64,000 bases of DNA from Gnetum montanum (Eukaryota > Streptophyta > Gnetopsida > Gnetales > Gnetaceae), in contig MNCI01015561.1 of assembly GCA_015680685.1 (NCBI GenBank), positions 1,490,399-1,554,398 of the forward strand, read 5' to 3'. The stretch's first letter is position 1, and each line of letters begins with the position of its first letter. The notes beneath the pieces were generated by a model. The model saw only the letters and a program-made list of their open reading frames with translations, searched no databases and had not been told where the DNA came from. Positions 34,736 to 47,255 of this stretch are shown one piece after another. Made by a program: the position numbers and the translations under genes.

Positions 34736-37700
34736 AAAAATTAGAATGGGCTTTAGTGAAGAAGTTGAGCATAGGCCCTTTTTCTAGCACTAGAAAACTA
34801 TAGCATTTGAAAAATTTGATGCTAGAGATTCGAGAAATTTTAGCATAAAATAGTTTTAACTTTGGATCCATGGGTCTTACAAAAGGATCCAAAGCACCTA
34901 GGATGATCTTTTTGATTATCCAAGGACTTATAAATCTATTACCAATACTTGTAATAAAAATTTAATGAATATGAAAAGGCAGTTGACATGCTAGAATTGA
35001 GTGCAGAGAAATGTAAAGAAAAATGTGGCAAACTAATGAAACTGTAAACTTGTATTAAAATGATAAAAAAATCATGGAACTAAAGTTTAGAGAATACATG
35101 TTTTGGAAATCTAATGTCCAAGAGCTCAAAAGGAAATCCTTGGGACTTGATATAACTCACAGGATGTATTTTGTAGTTAGACCTATATAATGTCCAAGAG
35201 TATCCTATATGATTTTCTCTTTGACCTTTGCTCATCATTGGTTTTCTCTGCTACTTTGATTTATGTTGGGAAGAAAATGGTTGCTAACTCTTGGGTATTT
35301 GCATTTCTCCAAAAGTCTCAAGTTTAGCCTAGAAGAAAATTTGTCAAAAGTCCTTATGATAAAATAGATCTTTATTTGATAGGTCTTCGGTCCCTATTTT
35401 TTTGTTGGTTAATTCTACCATGATTGCTAATAGATTTTTGGAAAATTCTATTGCATCTGGAACACCTCCATGTAGCATATGATCAAGTTTAGCTAATTTT
35501 TGCTCTCCATATGCTGCCCTCACATGTTGCCCAGTGTGTGGGATTGGAATGCCCAATGTATGGGATTAAAGCCCAAATCTTACATGTTGCCTTTACAAGC
35601 TATTTGGTGTATGGAACTACAATGCTTGGAGTATGAGACAAAAATAGCAAACTTTATAGCTATTGCACCTAGAAAATTTAGTTACTAGAAAATAAAAAAT
35701 CGTAAGTGTGGCATAGTTTTGCACCTAGGTGGTTTGGCCAATCACCTAGGGACTTAAGAAATGTAAATAAGGGTAAAAAAAATGTAAAATATTGTTGATC
35801 TAATCTAGGAAATAAATGTACAAAATAAAATCATAATAACTTTACATAGCAAATAAACTATGAATTTTATTACAATGAAAATATTGTAAATACAAAGTTT
35901 GCACTATAGTCAACTCCATGATCCAGGTATTCCCCACCTCCCAAAGCCAAAAATCCTTATAGGTTTCTCTCATAGATCTACAATGTTGGTCATAGTGAGG
36001 TAAGGTGTGTGAAGGACTTTTGTCACAATATAGGTACCATGTTGGGAGTCTTGATGCCTAGGTAGTCTAGTGTTGCTCCAAGAAGTCTCACACAAGCCTC
36101 AAGGTTACAACTGTTTTGAATGGCCAAAGGCTCCACACTTAAGAATTTCCAGAAGCTTTATGTTTGCTCTTAATTCAAAAGCCTAGGAATTGCCAAGCGG
36201 TGGAACTCAAGAAGCGAAGAACCTCTACTAGGTGTTTGAAATTGGCTTATATAGGTTATATGGCTGCTTAATTTTTGCTATAAATTTCTACCATGATTAC
36301 TAATAGATTGGTGCCATGTGCAAGTGTGGCAAGTGTTTGATTTTAGCGTAGCTACTATTTATGGTAAGTTTTAATACCCCCAAGTCACCAAAACCATGCT
36401 GGTTATAAAAAAAAGTAAATGGACTTTTTATCCATGCTGGCTTCTCCCACCTATGTTGGTCTTCCAATAGTGACACTGAAATTTGATGAAATATGAAACT
36501 TCAACCACTCCAACGTTGGCCTTATGGTGACTATGCTGGCCATAGTTGGAAGGATGAAAGTCAAATTCCCTAACACTAGGCATAGGTGCCTCTAGCATAT
36601 TAAAGGGCATACCCCCTGCAAAACCCATGAAAATGATAATTTTGACAATCCAAAAGGCATTTTTGGCCTTCCCAAGCCAAAATATAGACATGGTAGGATT
36701 TTTTCACTTGGGAAATGAGGCTACAACAACTTATGAGGCATTTTTTAGCTCCAAAAGTTAAAGTATGTGAAATTACATCTCATGGATTACAATCTTCACA
36801 TTTTACAATGAAATTCGAGCCTTGAGTTTCATGGGGTGACAGTTATAATGTAAAAGAGGTTGTGACATGGATTTTTTAATGGTGTTTCATTAGCCCCTCT
36901 TTGTTGATGTTTTGAGAATTAACATGAGAGACATCGACAAAGAACACAAAACACCACTATAGACCCATCACCAACATTCTCTCTCCATGCTTGATTCAGT
37001 AGTGTTGAACAATGTCAAAGAGTTCTTATGATGATGAGAAGAGGTTATGAAGGAATAACAAAGGCTATATTTGGTTATAAAGGAATGGTCAAAAGGTTAA
37101 TGATGAGTTCCAAATGTTGACACCATGATTATGGTTATGGTAATGAAATTTTGAATGGTTGATGAGGACTTTGTGCTTTGTGTTTTCAAGATAAAGGTCA
37201 CTTGGTAATGTTTTGAGGAACCAATATCTTGCTCCAAGGTTTGTTTGGCCATTAGGCTTCTCCCTTTGTGTGTTCTGAGCCATTGATCTATCTTTCATTC
37301 TTCATCAGCCTTTTGGCTTCTTTGCAGTTTTGCTCCCCATTTTTTTTGCGAGGTAAAAACTTCATTGGGTTTCATTGCCAAGGCCAATTTTGATTTGGTT
37401 TTCCTATTGAATGAGATGTATAACATTCAATGGACTTGGTGGAGCATGATGAAGGAAATGTCTAATGGCCATATTACATGAGTGTCAAACATAGGTCATC
37501 ATTGTTATTTAGGGTAATGGAAGTTACAATTAGGTTATGGGATTGTGGCTTAAGGATGGGTAATGGAAGTGATGTGTCGCAAGCACTCTTGATACAACAC
37601 GACAAGCTAACCAAATCTTATGTATCAAGGTCATATGATAACTTGCTGCTGTAATGAGTTACACCTCCATGATGACATCCCAAGATTAATCCTACTAGCA

Positions 37701-38779
37701 CAACTCCAAGAAAATAAGAAATATATATGAGAAAACATGTTGTTATAAGATAATGCATAAGACCACATGAGACAACCAGTAGACCAGATCATCATAGGTC
37801 ACAATTGTTACAACATAGAAAGAGAGATCTGTGCAATGTGCATTGGATTCAAAAAGATTTGAAGTTCATTCTTTGTGCCAAACAAGAAGGGATAAGGCGA
37901 GCATGCAGGCTCACTTATTGTAGATCATCGAAGTCATCAACATTGATCATTCATTGCAACCTGTCAACAATGATAAACAACACTACAAGCAAACATGTGA
38001 GTGTTAGATGTAATTAGGGCTATGTGATAGCTTTAATGTTTCATTGCAAGGATTTGATGATGTATTGAGCATGCTTAAGTTCTAGTGAGGAACTTGATTT
38101 CATGCGTTTTCTCTTCACCACCATGATTTAGATGGAAATTTTAACTAAGGGATCCTTCATGATGTTTGTAGCTTCAAGGTCAGTGGCCATCAAGTTAATT
38201 CATGATGTTAATGCTATATGATAGAATGGTCTTAAGGCTTAATGCTTCGATATTTTAGGTTAACTTAATCTAACAACATCATGGGAAGGGTCCATTTGGG
38301 TTTTAGGGCCACTTGAATTTGCTTCCTCATCCTCCTAGCTTAATCTTGCATGACAACATAAGCACATCAAGTGGCATTTGTGTAATAAAATGATTAAATA
38401 ATGTGAAATACTTTAATAGTAAAGTAGAGCTAACTCAAACAAAATAAATTGATGCTAAACAAGGTCAAAACATGGTCAACAAAGGTTACAAGTGGTAGGT
38501 TAGGATAAATAAGGTGAAATAAAGACCAAATGATGTAAAATAGTGTCCAAAAAGGTCAAACAAGGCCTTAATGATGTCAAATGGTAGTAACATTTGGTGG
38601 AACAAGGCCTAAATAATAAGGAAATGATGAAAATGAAGCCAAATGACATCAAATGATGGGGCAAAGAAGGTCAATGGTGCATGAAAAGATCAAATCAAGT
38701 CAAAACATAATGAAATGATGCCAAATCATTCAATGTGGAAAAAAGGGATAAAAAATGATTAATATTGATTAACCAGGGT
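34736..38779. other. Intergenic, decayed, no gene supported
   Basis: Only short open frames. Sequence around 36390-36560 contains scattered CCATGCTGG and TATGCTGGCCATAG motifs like those of the array that begins at 38.8 kb, so related repeat material may extend here. No LTR boundary could be placed. Confidence 0.45.
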
Positions 38780-41240
38780 TAGATTTTTCCAATTTTAGGC
38801 GTTAGTGGATCCTAGGAGAAGGCTACAAGATTGATAGTTAATTTTGAACACCTAAGGAGGTTGTCTTGAAGCTGGTTAAGGTAAAAAATGAGGCTTTTTT
38901 GGGCATCCACATTGGATCCATGCTGGCCAGCATGGATGGGGTAAACCCCAACACGGATAGTGTGGAAATGTGGGTTTCTAGGTTTATTATGGCCATTTTT
39001 AGGGTCCTTATGGTTTGTATGGTCAACGTAGTGGGCTAGGGATGAAGATTTGTTAATTTTAATATTAATTTAACCCTCTAGAAGGCATAAATATAACCCA
39101 AAACTACCATCTATGCTAGGACTATGTTGGCTAGTGTGGTCCTAGCATGGGTGCATGGAAAAAAAATGATTTTATGGCATCCCAAGATTGAAATTGGTGT
39201 ATTATTGACTTCCTAGGGTAGTGTAGGACCATGAGGATTGGAATTGGTGATTTTGAAGTTAAAATAGGCAAACAAAAGTGGGCTTTGGGGTCTTACCCCT
39301 CAAAGTTATGCTGGCCAATGTAGTTGGGGGTGGTCCTAGAATGGAGAGGCTAGACTTGGTGTTTTTATATATAAAATAGGGTCTAATTGCAACTGTGTTT
39401 AGGGTTTTGAGGTTGTATGCTTTCACAATCAAGCTTTAAGGGCATTTGGTGGAGGTTATGCTAGTAAAGCCCTCTTTGGAGCCCAACTATGTTGGAGCCA
39501 CGTTGGCCAATGTGGCTTTGGCATCCTTGAACATAGTCACCTTTGATTTTTGGTTCTTGGTGAGTTTTAGAGGCAAATTAACTGAGTTTTCAAGCTTCCA
39601 GGGTTAATAGTATTCATGGTTATGGTTTGGGCTTGTAATTGTTAATGTTAAGGGTTGTTTGAGTCGAGGCATGGTCATAGCCCCTAGACTATGCTAGCCA
39701 ATGTTGTCCTAGCATGGATGAGGGGGTATAATGAGTTTTTTGCCATTTTAAAGCTAGTTTCCAAGGTTTGGGAGTCTCGAGAGGCTTCGACAGGGTTCTA
39801 GGATTGAAACCATCATTTTGAAATCAAAATTTACAACCAGAAGTGGATTTTTAAACCTTACTCCCCAGAGCCATGTTGGCTAGTATGGTTGGGGGTGGCC
39901 CCAACATGGATAAGAAAAATTTGACATTTCTATGATAAAAAAAGAGGCCAAATCATAGTTGTTTACAAGGTTTTAAAGTTCAAAGTTTTCAGAGTTAAGT
40001 TCTAGGCCATTTGGAATGCTGGGGTGTAAGCAAAACTAGTTTGAAACCTCACCCACATTGAAGCCATGTTGGCTAGCATGGCTTTGGTCCCACTCAATGT
40101 AGATGAGAAAAATATGGTGTTTTTATGGTCAAAACTAGGCTAAATTGTAGATGGTTGCAAGGTCTTGGGATTATAGGCTTCTTGAGTCAATTTTTAGACT
40201 ATTTGGTGTATTGTGTTACTGGCATAATTGGTTAAAAATCTCACCCACATTGGGTAGCATGGCTCTAGCCTTCCTTAGTGTGGTTACATTTGGATTTTGA
40301 ATTTTGGTAGGTTTTGGTGTGGAATCGACCAAGTTCTTGAGTTCCTGAGGTTATTGGTGAACTTAATATTATCAATTTGAAGGCTTTTCAATGGTTTTTA
40401 TGGTCATCCCCACTTGGGCTACATTAGCCAACATAACATCAATGTGGATGAAGAGGGAATGATAGATTCTTGCCATTTTGACTCAAGTTCTAGGGCTTGG
40501 TAGTCTTTGGAGGCTTTGACAAGGTTTTAGGATTAGGGGGATGAGTTTTGAGGCCAATTTGGTATGTTTATGATTTTTTATGGCTTATCCTTAGAGTACC
40601 CATGCTAGACCCACACTGGCTAGTGTGAGTGATGGCTTTCTTAGCATGGATAGATGGTTTATGATGAAATCTGACTTATTTTTAGTTGATTTTTGGTTAC
40701 CAAAGACTCTAAGAAGGCATAGAGGTCATGATGTATCAATTTAGAGATTATTTTTGGTATTTTATGGTCACACCCCATCCAACCATGCTAGCTAGCATGG
40801 TTGCAATTCTTCCTAGTGTGGATCCATTAAAATCCATGGGTTTTGCCACTTTTTGTTAGGTTTGACCAAGTCCCAGAGTTTCTGGAGGCTCCTACTAGGG
40901 TTTTAGGCTTTATATGATTATTCCAAAGTCAAGTTGAGGTCTTATTGGTGTTTGGAGTGCCTTCCCCCTAAAGCCACTTTGGCTAGCATAGATGGGCTCT
41001 AGGCTAGCGTGACTATCCAAAATAGCAAATTTTGTTAGTGGCGTTTAGCTTCCTTGATGTTTGGTTTTTACAATGTGTTAACCTCTAGTTTCCAATTTTG
41101 GCATAGGATTTTTTAAGGATTTAATGTGTTGTGAATGGTGGCTAAACCCATGTTGGCCAACATGGATGAGGTAGGTTTTGGTGGTAATTGGGGTTTAGAG
41201 TTCATCACAAGGCTTTTTGGAGATTCAACCTCAGCGTAGA
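38780..41240. repeat. ~186-bp tandem array (13 degenerate units) centred on a palindrome
   Basis: A motif of the form CCATGYTGGCYARCATGG recurs with centres near 38926, 39130, 39314, 39505, 39696, 39879, 40072, 40253, 40437, 40619, 40791, 40982 and 41157. Intervals are 172-204 bp, averaging about 186. Between palindromes the units share further blocks, such as GAGGCTTTGACARGGTTYTAGG and TTTTATGGTCAAAACTAGGC. Some palindromes are perfect: 38916-38937 (22 bp), 40783-40800 and 41148-41165 (18 bp each). A second half-site, CYTAGCATGGATGA, usually follows 20-30 bases later. Only short chance frames are present. Confidence 0.8.
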
Positions 41241-41604
41241 TTGGGGTTTTGGTTATGGATTCCATTGCATTGGGATTTTTACTGTTTTGCTTGGGAGGTG
41301 CCTAGTGGGGTCCACCCAAATTTAAATGGTGTTTTTGTTCTACACTTCCCACCATCCTAGCATTGCTAAGACTTTCTCCCTTTGCACTATCAGTTCACTA
41401 TGAGTTAATTGAGTGATGGAATTGCTGGTAGTGAATTGTTATTTTTACTCAATATCACTAGTAGCACATAGTTTCAGAGCTCTCCCGGTGATTTTGGTTC
41501 AAAATTCATCAATTCTTAGCATTGATTGATCATTCTCCATCAAGTAGCAACATTGGTGCTAAGGGTTTGAAGAATTTGAAGGTTTTCTACACTGTTGCTT
41601 CAAA

Positions 41605-44600
41605 ATGTCAAAGAGGAAGGCTACCATGAGCAAGAATGCTACCCTGGAAGAAGTAGATGTTGAACTAAAGGGGCTTTTACATCTTCCATGGCCTCTACTA
41701 GGGGAAGGATATTCCTTTGTGATTGCTAGGTACACAATTCTTTGCTATTTTTCATGAGTTTTGTAGTTCTTTCTACTTGTAAACTAGGAGTTTTGGCTGG
41801 TGTAGGCTTGTTATTTGCATGAAATTTATTTTTGAAAAATTCTACATTAGATTTTGGTCTAGATTACATGGTTATAGTGTTGATTTGGCTTTATAAATTT
41901 TGGGTTATAAATTTTGTTTGGCCCTGTTTTTGGTTTTGGTTGTTTTCTAAGAAAAAGCAACACGTATTTTTTATTTTTCCGTAAGAAAATGGTTAGGAAT
42001 TTTTAGTTTTCAAGGCCATAGGATTGTTTTATGTTGTTTAACGGTTGTTGAACCACTAGATTCCAACTTACACAAATTTTTCGGTAAGCTAGTTCATAGG
42101 GGTTTCTTTAGTTTTTTGCTATTTTTTCATGTCACTTTTCAAATTTTTTAATGCAAAAGTAAGAAATGTTGGTTTTTTAGGTTGTGGGTTTTTTTTTTTC
42201 TTATTTATTGGTTCAAATGGCTCTGGAATGACTGGATTATCCACAGCTAATTTTCTATGAATTTTTTCGTGGGCTAGTGCATAGTGACATTTTTGATTTT
42301 TGTGGTTTCAGCCTTGTGAAAATGAGCAACGTTGACACTTTGGAGAATTTTTCTAGCCAACATCCCAAGTTCTTGGGAATTCTTAGAGGTGTTAGGCAGG
42401 ATTTAGTGTTGATTTTAGCAATTTTGAAATTTTTTTAATTGTAGCCATTTTCTATAGTCTTGGGTTTTTTGTGAAATTTTGTTATGGTTTTGGGTTGCTA
42501 TGAAGATTTTTTCTAAGCTTGGAACTACAATATGGATGTTAAATTTTATTAAATTTTATGCATACATAGTCCCTAGACTTAGAAAAAGTTTGTTTTGTCC
42601 TAATTTATCATTTTTTGTTAAAGTGTAGACTGCTTGGCAGAGTTGCAGTTTTGGTTGTAAAAACTACAAACCTCCTTGGCTATAGAGGTAGCGTTGGTGT
42701 GGTTTTTGAATTTTTGTGACTATATTCAAAGGTTTCTAAGGTTATTTACATGTTGTATTTTATTTTTCAATAGTCACTTGAATTTTTTTAAAAATTGTTG
42801 TCTAGCCCCCCTAGACTTTTTACTACAACTAGTTTCACTATTACCTAGGATTTCCAGTAAAACTTTTGCAAGATTTAAGTTAGGATTTTGGGACTGTTGT
42901 TTGGGTAAAAGCTAGTTTTTATGGCTTCAAGATTTATACATAATTTTTAAAAAAATTTTCATGCATATTTCACCATGAAATTGCTAATGGTTGTTGGTAG
43001 GCTACTTGGTTCTATTTGGTTTTTATATGCAAATTGTTCATAATTTTGGTTTTTATCTTGTTTTGGTCCTAAGTGTTGAAAACTATGAATTTGGTTACTT
43101 GGCTTAAATGAAAATGTTAACAATGAGATCATATTAATTTTTATTTTTTATTATTTGTTCATTTTTTGTTATAGTTATTCATGGTTCTAATGGCTATTGG
43201 TGTTGTATCATGTAGGGCTTTTTTGAAATCCATCCTAGTGGTGGTGGGGTTCCTATGCTACATCCACACACTAGGATCCAGCATCCCACTTGCGAACATG
43301 GTGTTGGAGCATGGCTCCTTGTGGTTCCAACTAAAGGCAAGGGAGTTCTTGGCCTACTTGCTTCAAAATTTTAGTGGGATGGTTTGGTCACACTTGGCCT
43401 TAGAAACAATGGCAGTCATTGTGGAAACCTTGCTACCCCACTCTATGTGCATGATCGTCAAGTTTATAATTGATGATCCTAAAACTCATATTGAGGATGA
43501 GAAATTTGACAGCATATGCACTAGAGGGACACACAAGTTCAAAATCTAGGATATGCTCAAATTCATCTAATGCTGGTTGGTCATTGTGCCAGCATGTTGT
43601 TTCAGAACCCCCTTGGCATTGTCTACCATTTGGAGGGATAAGTATAAAATTAAGTTGTTTTTGGTTTACTTAGGCTATTTTGGCTTAATGGTTTTTGTTT
43701 TGGTTGACATGCTTGTAAGTATAGGGTGGATGTCCATGGGTTGATCAAGAGTGACCAGCTCTTGATCGTAGCCCAAACAGCACTGGGGGTATTTACAAAA
43801 GGCTAAGTGATAAGGCTTACCATGATGAAGCAACTCAAAGATGACTTTAGTAGGTACACCACATGCTATGCCAAAGCCTACCATAGGTGCTTGGTGAATG
43901 AGACAACCCATAGTTGGTGGGGAATCCTTGATTTTGGTGTAGAGACATGTATCCCCCTTAGTTTTCCCCCATTACCTTCACCATGCAAGAAAATTTAGAA
44001 TTCTTATTTTTTTGTCATATTTTATTTTTTATGCTATGTCAATGATATTTGTAGGTTATGTAGGCCTTAATTGTTTAAGTGGTTTTATTAGTATGGTTAT
44101 AAATTTTGTTTTAATTGGTTATATTTGTTATATTTTTATTTTTACATGTGCCTGTGCCTAAGCTAATGAGCCATTTTTGGTGTGTTGTAGGGGTTGTATC
44201 TTCCTCTAACATCACCTTGATCACTTCAAGATGTATTGAGGAGATGCTTATTCTTAAGTTTTGTGAGGTGGATTTGGTGTAGCATTGGTTGGCTAGTCAG
44301 GCACCTAGAAACATTCAAGCAAACATTGTTAGTGTAGGTTTGCTTGATCTTTTCATGGATCCTAGCTCAATCATCCCTACTCTTGAGATGATGAATATCA
44401 TCAACTTTAACAAAGGAGTGAAGAAATTCGTCACTCAGGTCCATGGTATGCCGATCACCTTGCCAATCGATAAGTCTACCTTCAATGACCTTTTTGGTGT
44501 CCCTTGTGAGGGCATGATAGTTGCTGCCAAATCAAGGAAGGATGTAAGCCATCATAAGGAGATGGAAAAATGGCTAAAGGCTTCTTGTGGCCATTTTGGA

Positions 44601-46915
44601 CTATCCCTAGACTAGTTCTAAGATGTAGAAGCCAAGGAGGCATATCCATTGTTTTGGTCTTGAGCGTTCCCAAAGATGCTTACACAAAAGAAGGTCATTA
44701 GCATCTAACAAGCATGGATCATGAAAAAGGTCCTCATTGAAGATGCTCAATTTAATTGGACTACTCATTTGGTTTTTGAGCTACGAGGAAAAATCCTAAA
44801 ACTCTGGAAAGACCTCACTAAGATGTGTCACATGCACTATGCATTCTTTGTGACATATCTTAGGAGGTTCGTGGAGTTCTTGGTGGTGTAGAAGGATGGA
44901 CGATGGGTATGCCAAGATCCATCCCAGCTTTCTAAGCCTTTGGTGAAACTTATTTATCCTACCATGCAGGCTCAAAACCCACCAAAGGATGTTGGGAAAT
45001 TGCTATCGTTCATCACTAAGCATTTTAGTGATGTACGTTGTGCTTCCCCTAATAGCACGAAGATTGAGCCCTAAGTTGCCTAATGTTTAGAAGGCTAAGG
45101 AATTATGCATTGAAGTTGATGGAGCAGCTAGAGTGAAGTTGAAGAGGCCTATTATTGAGGAATTAGCACCAGTTATTGAGCAACCCATGAAGAGGAGGAT
45201 TGTCATTAAATTCGATCAAGTGCATCATATGGTTATAGGTATGTTTTAGTTTGTTTTATTTTAAAGTTAGTTTACATTTTGTGTTTTATGTTATAAGGCT
45301 ATGTTGTTATTTTGTTTTAGGAAAAATATGGTAAGCTGTTCTATGTTTTGTCTTTGTTGTTCTTGTAGACAAGTAACAAGAACTAGTGGCCCAAGCAATG
45401 GTAGCAGAGGTGGAGCAAAAATAGTAGAGGAGGAGTTCCTACAATGGCATTAGGATGAGGGATTATCCAACATTACATTGGATGACCTCGATGCTATATT
45501 TGATTATTCATAGCTAGGTGAACCCCCCACTATCATGCTAGATGACATCTTAGGTATTTATGAATTTCATTTTTATGTGTTGCATTTTATATTTTCATGT
45601 TTAAAGCCTGGTTTTAACTATATAAGCTATAGTTATGCCTATTTCAACTCCTAATCCCCAACTAGGTGCCTCAACCTCTACATTTTGCATGAACCCATGG
45701 GTGGAGGCTCTTGATAAAATGAAGTTCATGCATGGGGTAGTCAAAGACATGATCAATCGAGTGCAAGAAATTGCTCCTAATGTTGGAAAATACTTAGTTT
45801 ATTTTGCCTTTAATGGGTTTTACTATGTTTATGCATTTTTGTTGCTTCATATAGGTTTTATGGATATGTGGTCTTATTGGTTCAAAAGTTTTTGGTTATT
45901 TTTGTTGCTTATTATTTTTAATATGTGTGTTTTATTGTTATATTACTTACAATATCTAAGGTTGGATGGGGTTTTAACCATGCCATGGAGATTAATTCAT
46001 TGCCTAGCTTGCCTTATGAAGTGGAGAATGTGCCATGGAAGTTATATGAAAGTGCCACTAGATGTGCACTTTCATGCACTAAAACTTTGTGTTCCAATGA
46101 GTTCCTATGGGAATGAGTTATGGTATTGGAAAGGGAAACTAAGAGGCAAGGTGAGATAATTAAGGATCTCTAGGATCATAAGGGGTTTGTGGAAGCCCAA
46201 GTGGCTAACAGGGACTCCTTGAAAACCAAGGAGATAACATGGGCATAGTATTGGAACGCCATCCATGGCAATGTTGCTATTGTGAGGGAGGTCGCAGAGT
46301 AGAAGCTACAAATAGACCTACTAGCTCACAAGGCTAGGGAGTGGAGAGATTATTGTGCCTAGGTGCTTGAGTGGGACTAGGCACAAAAGGACCATAAGAA
46401 GAAGTATAAGGTAAAATGTGAGGCCTATCTTAAGTGGTTGCAGGAGGAGTTCACCAAATGATGCAAGTTGGAGCTATTCATGAAGGAGATTCAAATAGAG
46501 AGTGTTTTCAAATTATTTGAAAGCTCTGTAATGGTGGCTGATTCCCCAACTTCTTAGGTCTCTACTACTTTTGGGGAGGTAACTATCATCACATATTCGT
46601 GAGAGCAACGTCTTAACTAGCATTAATCTTGGGGAGGTGGATTAGGCCCACATGACCAAGGACTAAATCCTCCATTGTTTATAGGTTGGCTTTTAGAGCT
46701 TCCCCATGGAGGATGTTGCACCCGAGCCCTCACAGGTTTGCTTATTTTATTTTATTTTAGCATATTTTAATTTTAGGTTAATTTAATTTAGTTTCACATT
46801 ATGTTGATTATTGATTAAACTTATGTTATTGTGGTACAGGTACCTAGTGACATTGACAACCCCAATATTGATGACATTGGAGATGCTTCTCTTCCCCCTC
46901 CAGTTGCACCTTAGC
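41605..46915 (+). pseudogene. Decayed multi-exon gene resembling the retroelement ORF2 (transposon-protein-like region plus coiled coil)
   Basis: Coding-like blocks alternate with T-rich, intron-like stretches bounded by GT and AG. The first block opens at ATG 41605 (MSKRKATMSKNATLEEVDVE) and ends at a donor-like GTACAC (41730). Other blocks lie at about 43216-43549, 44200-45060, 45635-45790, 45960-46560 and 46841-46915. Intron-like gaps end in TTGTGTAG/TTGTAG at about 44190 and 45369, CTATAG at about 45630 and GGTACAG at 46840. 44289-44615 encodes IIPTLEMMNIINF...VHGMPITLPIDKSTFNDLFG, of the type seen in 'putative plant transposon protein' regions. 46100-46550 is charged and coiled-coil-like. 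The last block ends in an acidic/Pro-rich VPSDIDNPNIDDIGDASLPP before a stop. Many in-frame stops, mostly TAG. Exon limits are my inference. Confidence 0.45.
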
Positions 46916-47059
46916 ACCATTTGTTGGCTATGTCTTTGGCTATCTTTATTATTATTGTTGATGTTGTTGTTATGATGTTGACATTATGACGTTGTGGCTA
47001 GTGTCAGCCTTTGGCAAATAAAATGTGAACTAGGTTGTAAACAAGTTATAAAATTTTAA

Positions 47060-47255
47060 CCAGTTTTAAGCCATGGAGGACCATGTGTTTTGCTAGTTTT
47101 AGGCCATGGAGGACCATGCGTTTTGCTAGTTTTAGGCCATGGTGGGCCATATGCATTTCCAATTTTAGGCCATGGCAGGCCATGCATTTTGTGAGTTTTA
47201 AGCCATGGTGGGTCTCGATGTTACCAGTTTTAGGCCTTAGTAGGCCATGCCCATC
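47060..47255. repeat. Short tandem array with CCATGG-type palindromes
   Basis: Five to six units of about 23-41 bp with the core AGTTTTAGGCCATGGNGGRCCATG and a TGCGTTTTGCT linker run from 47060 to 47255. The 88-codon open frame over it (repeating SFRPW) is a consequence of the periodicity. Confidence 0.8.
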
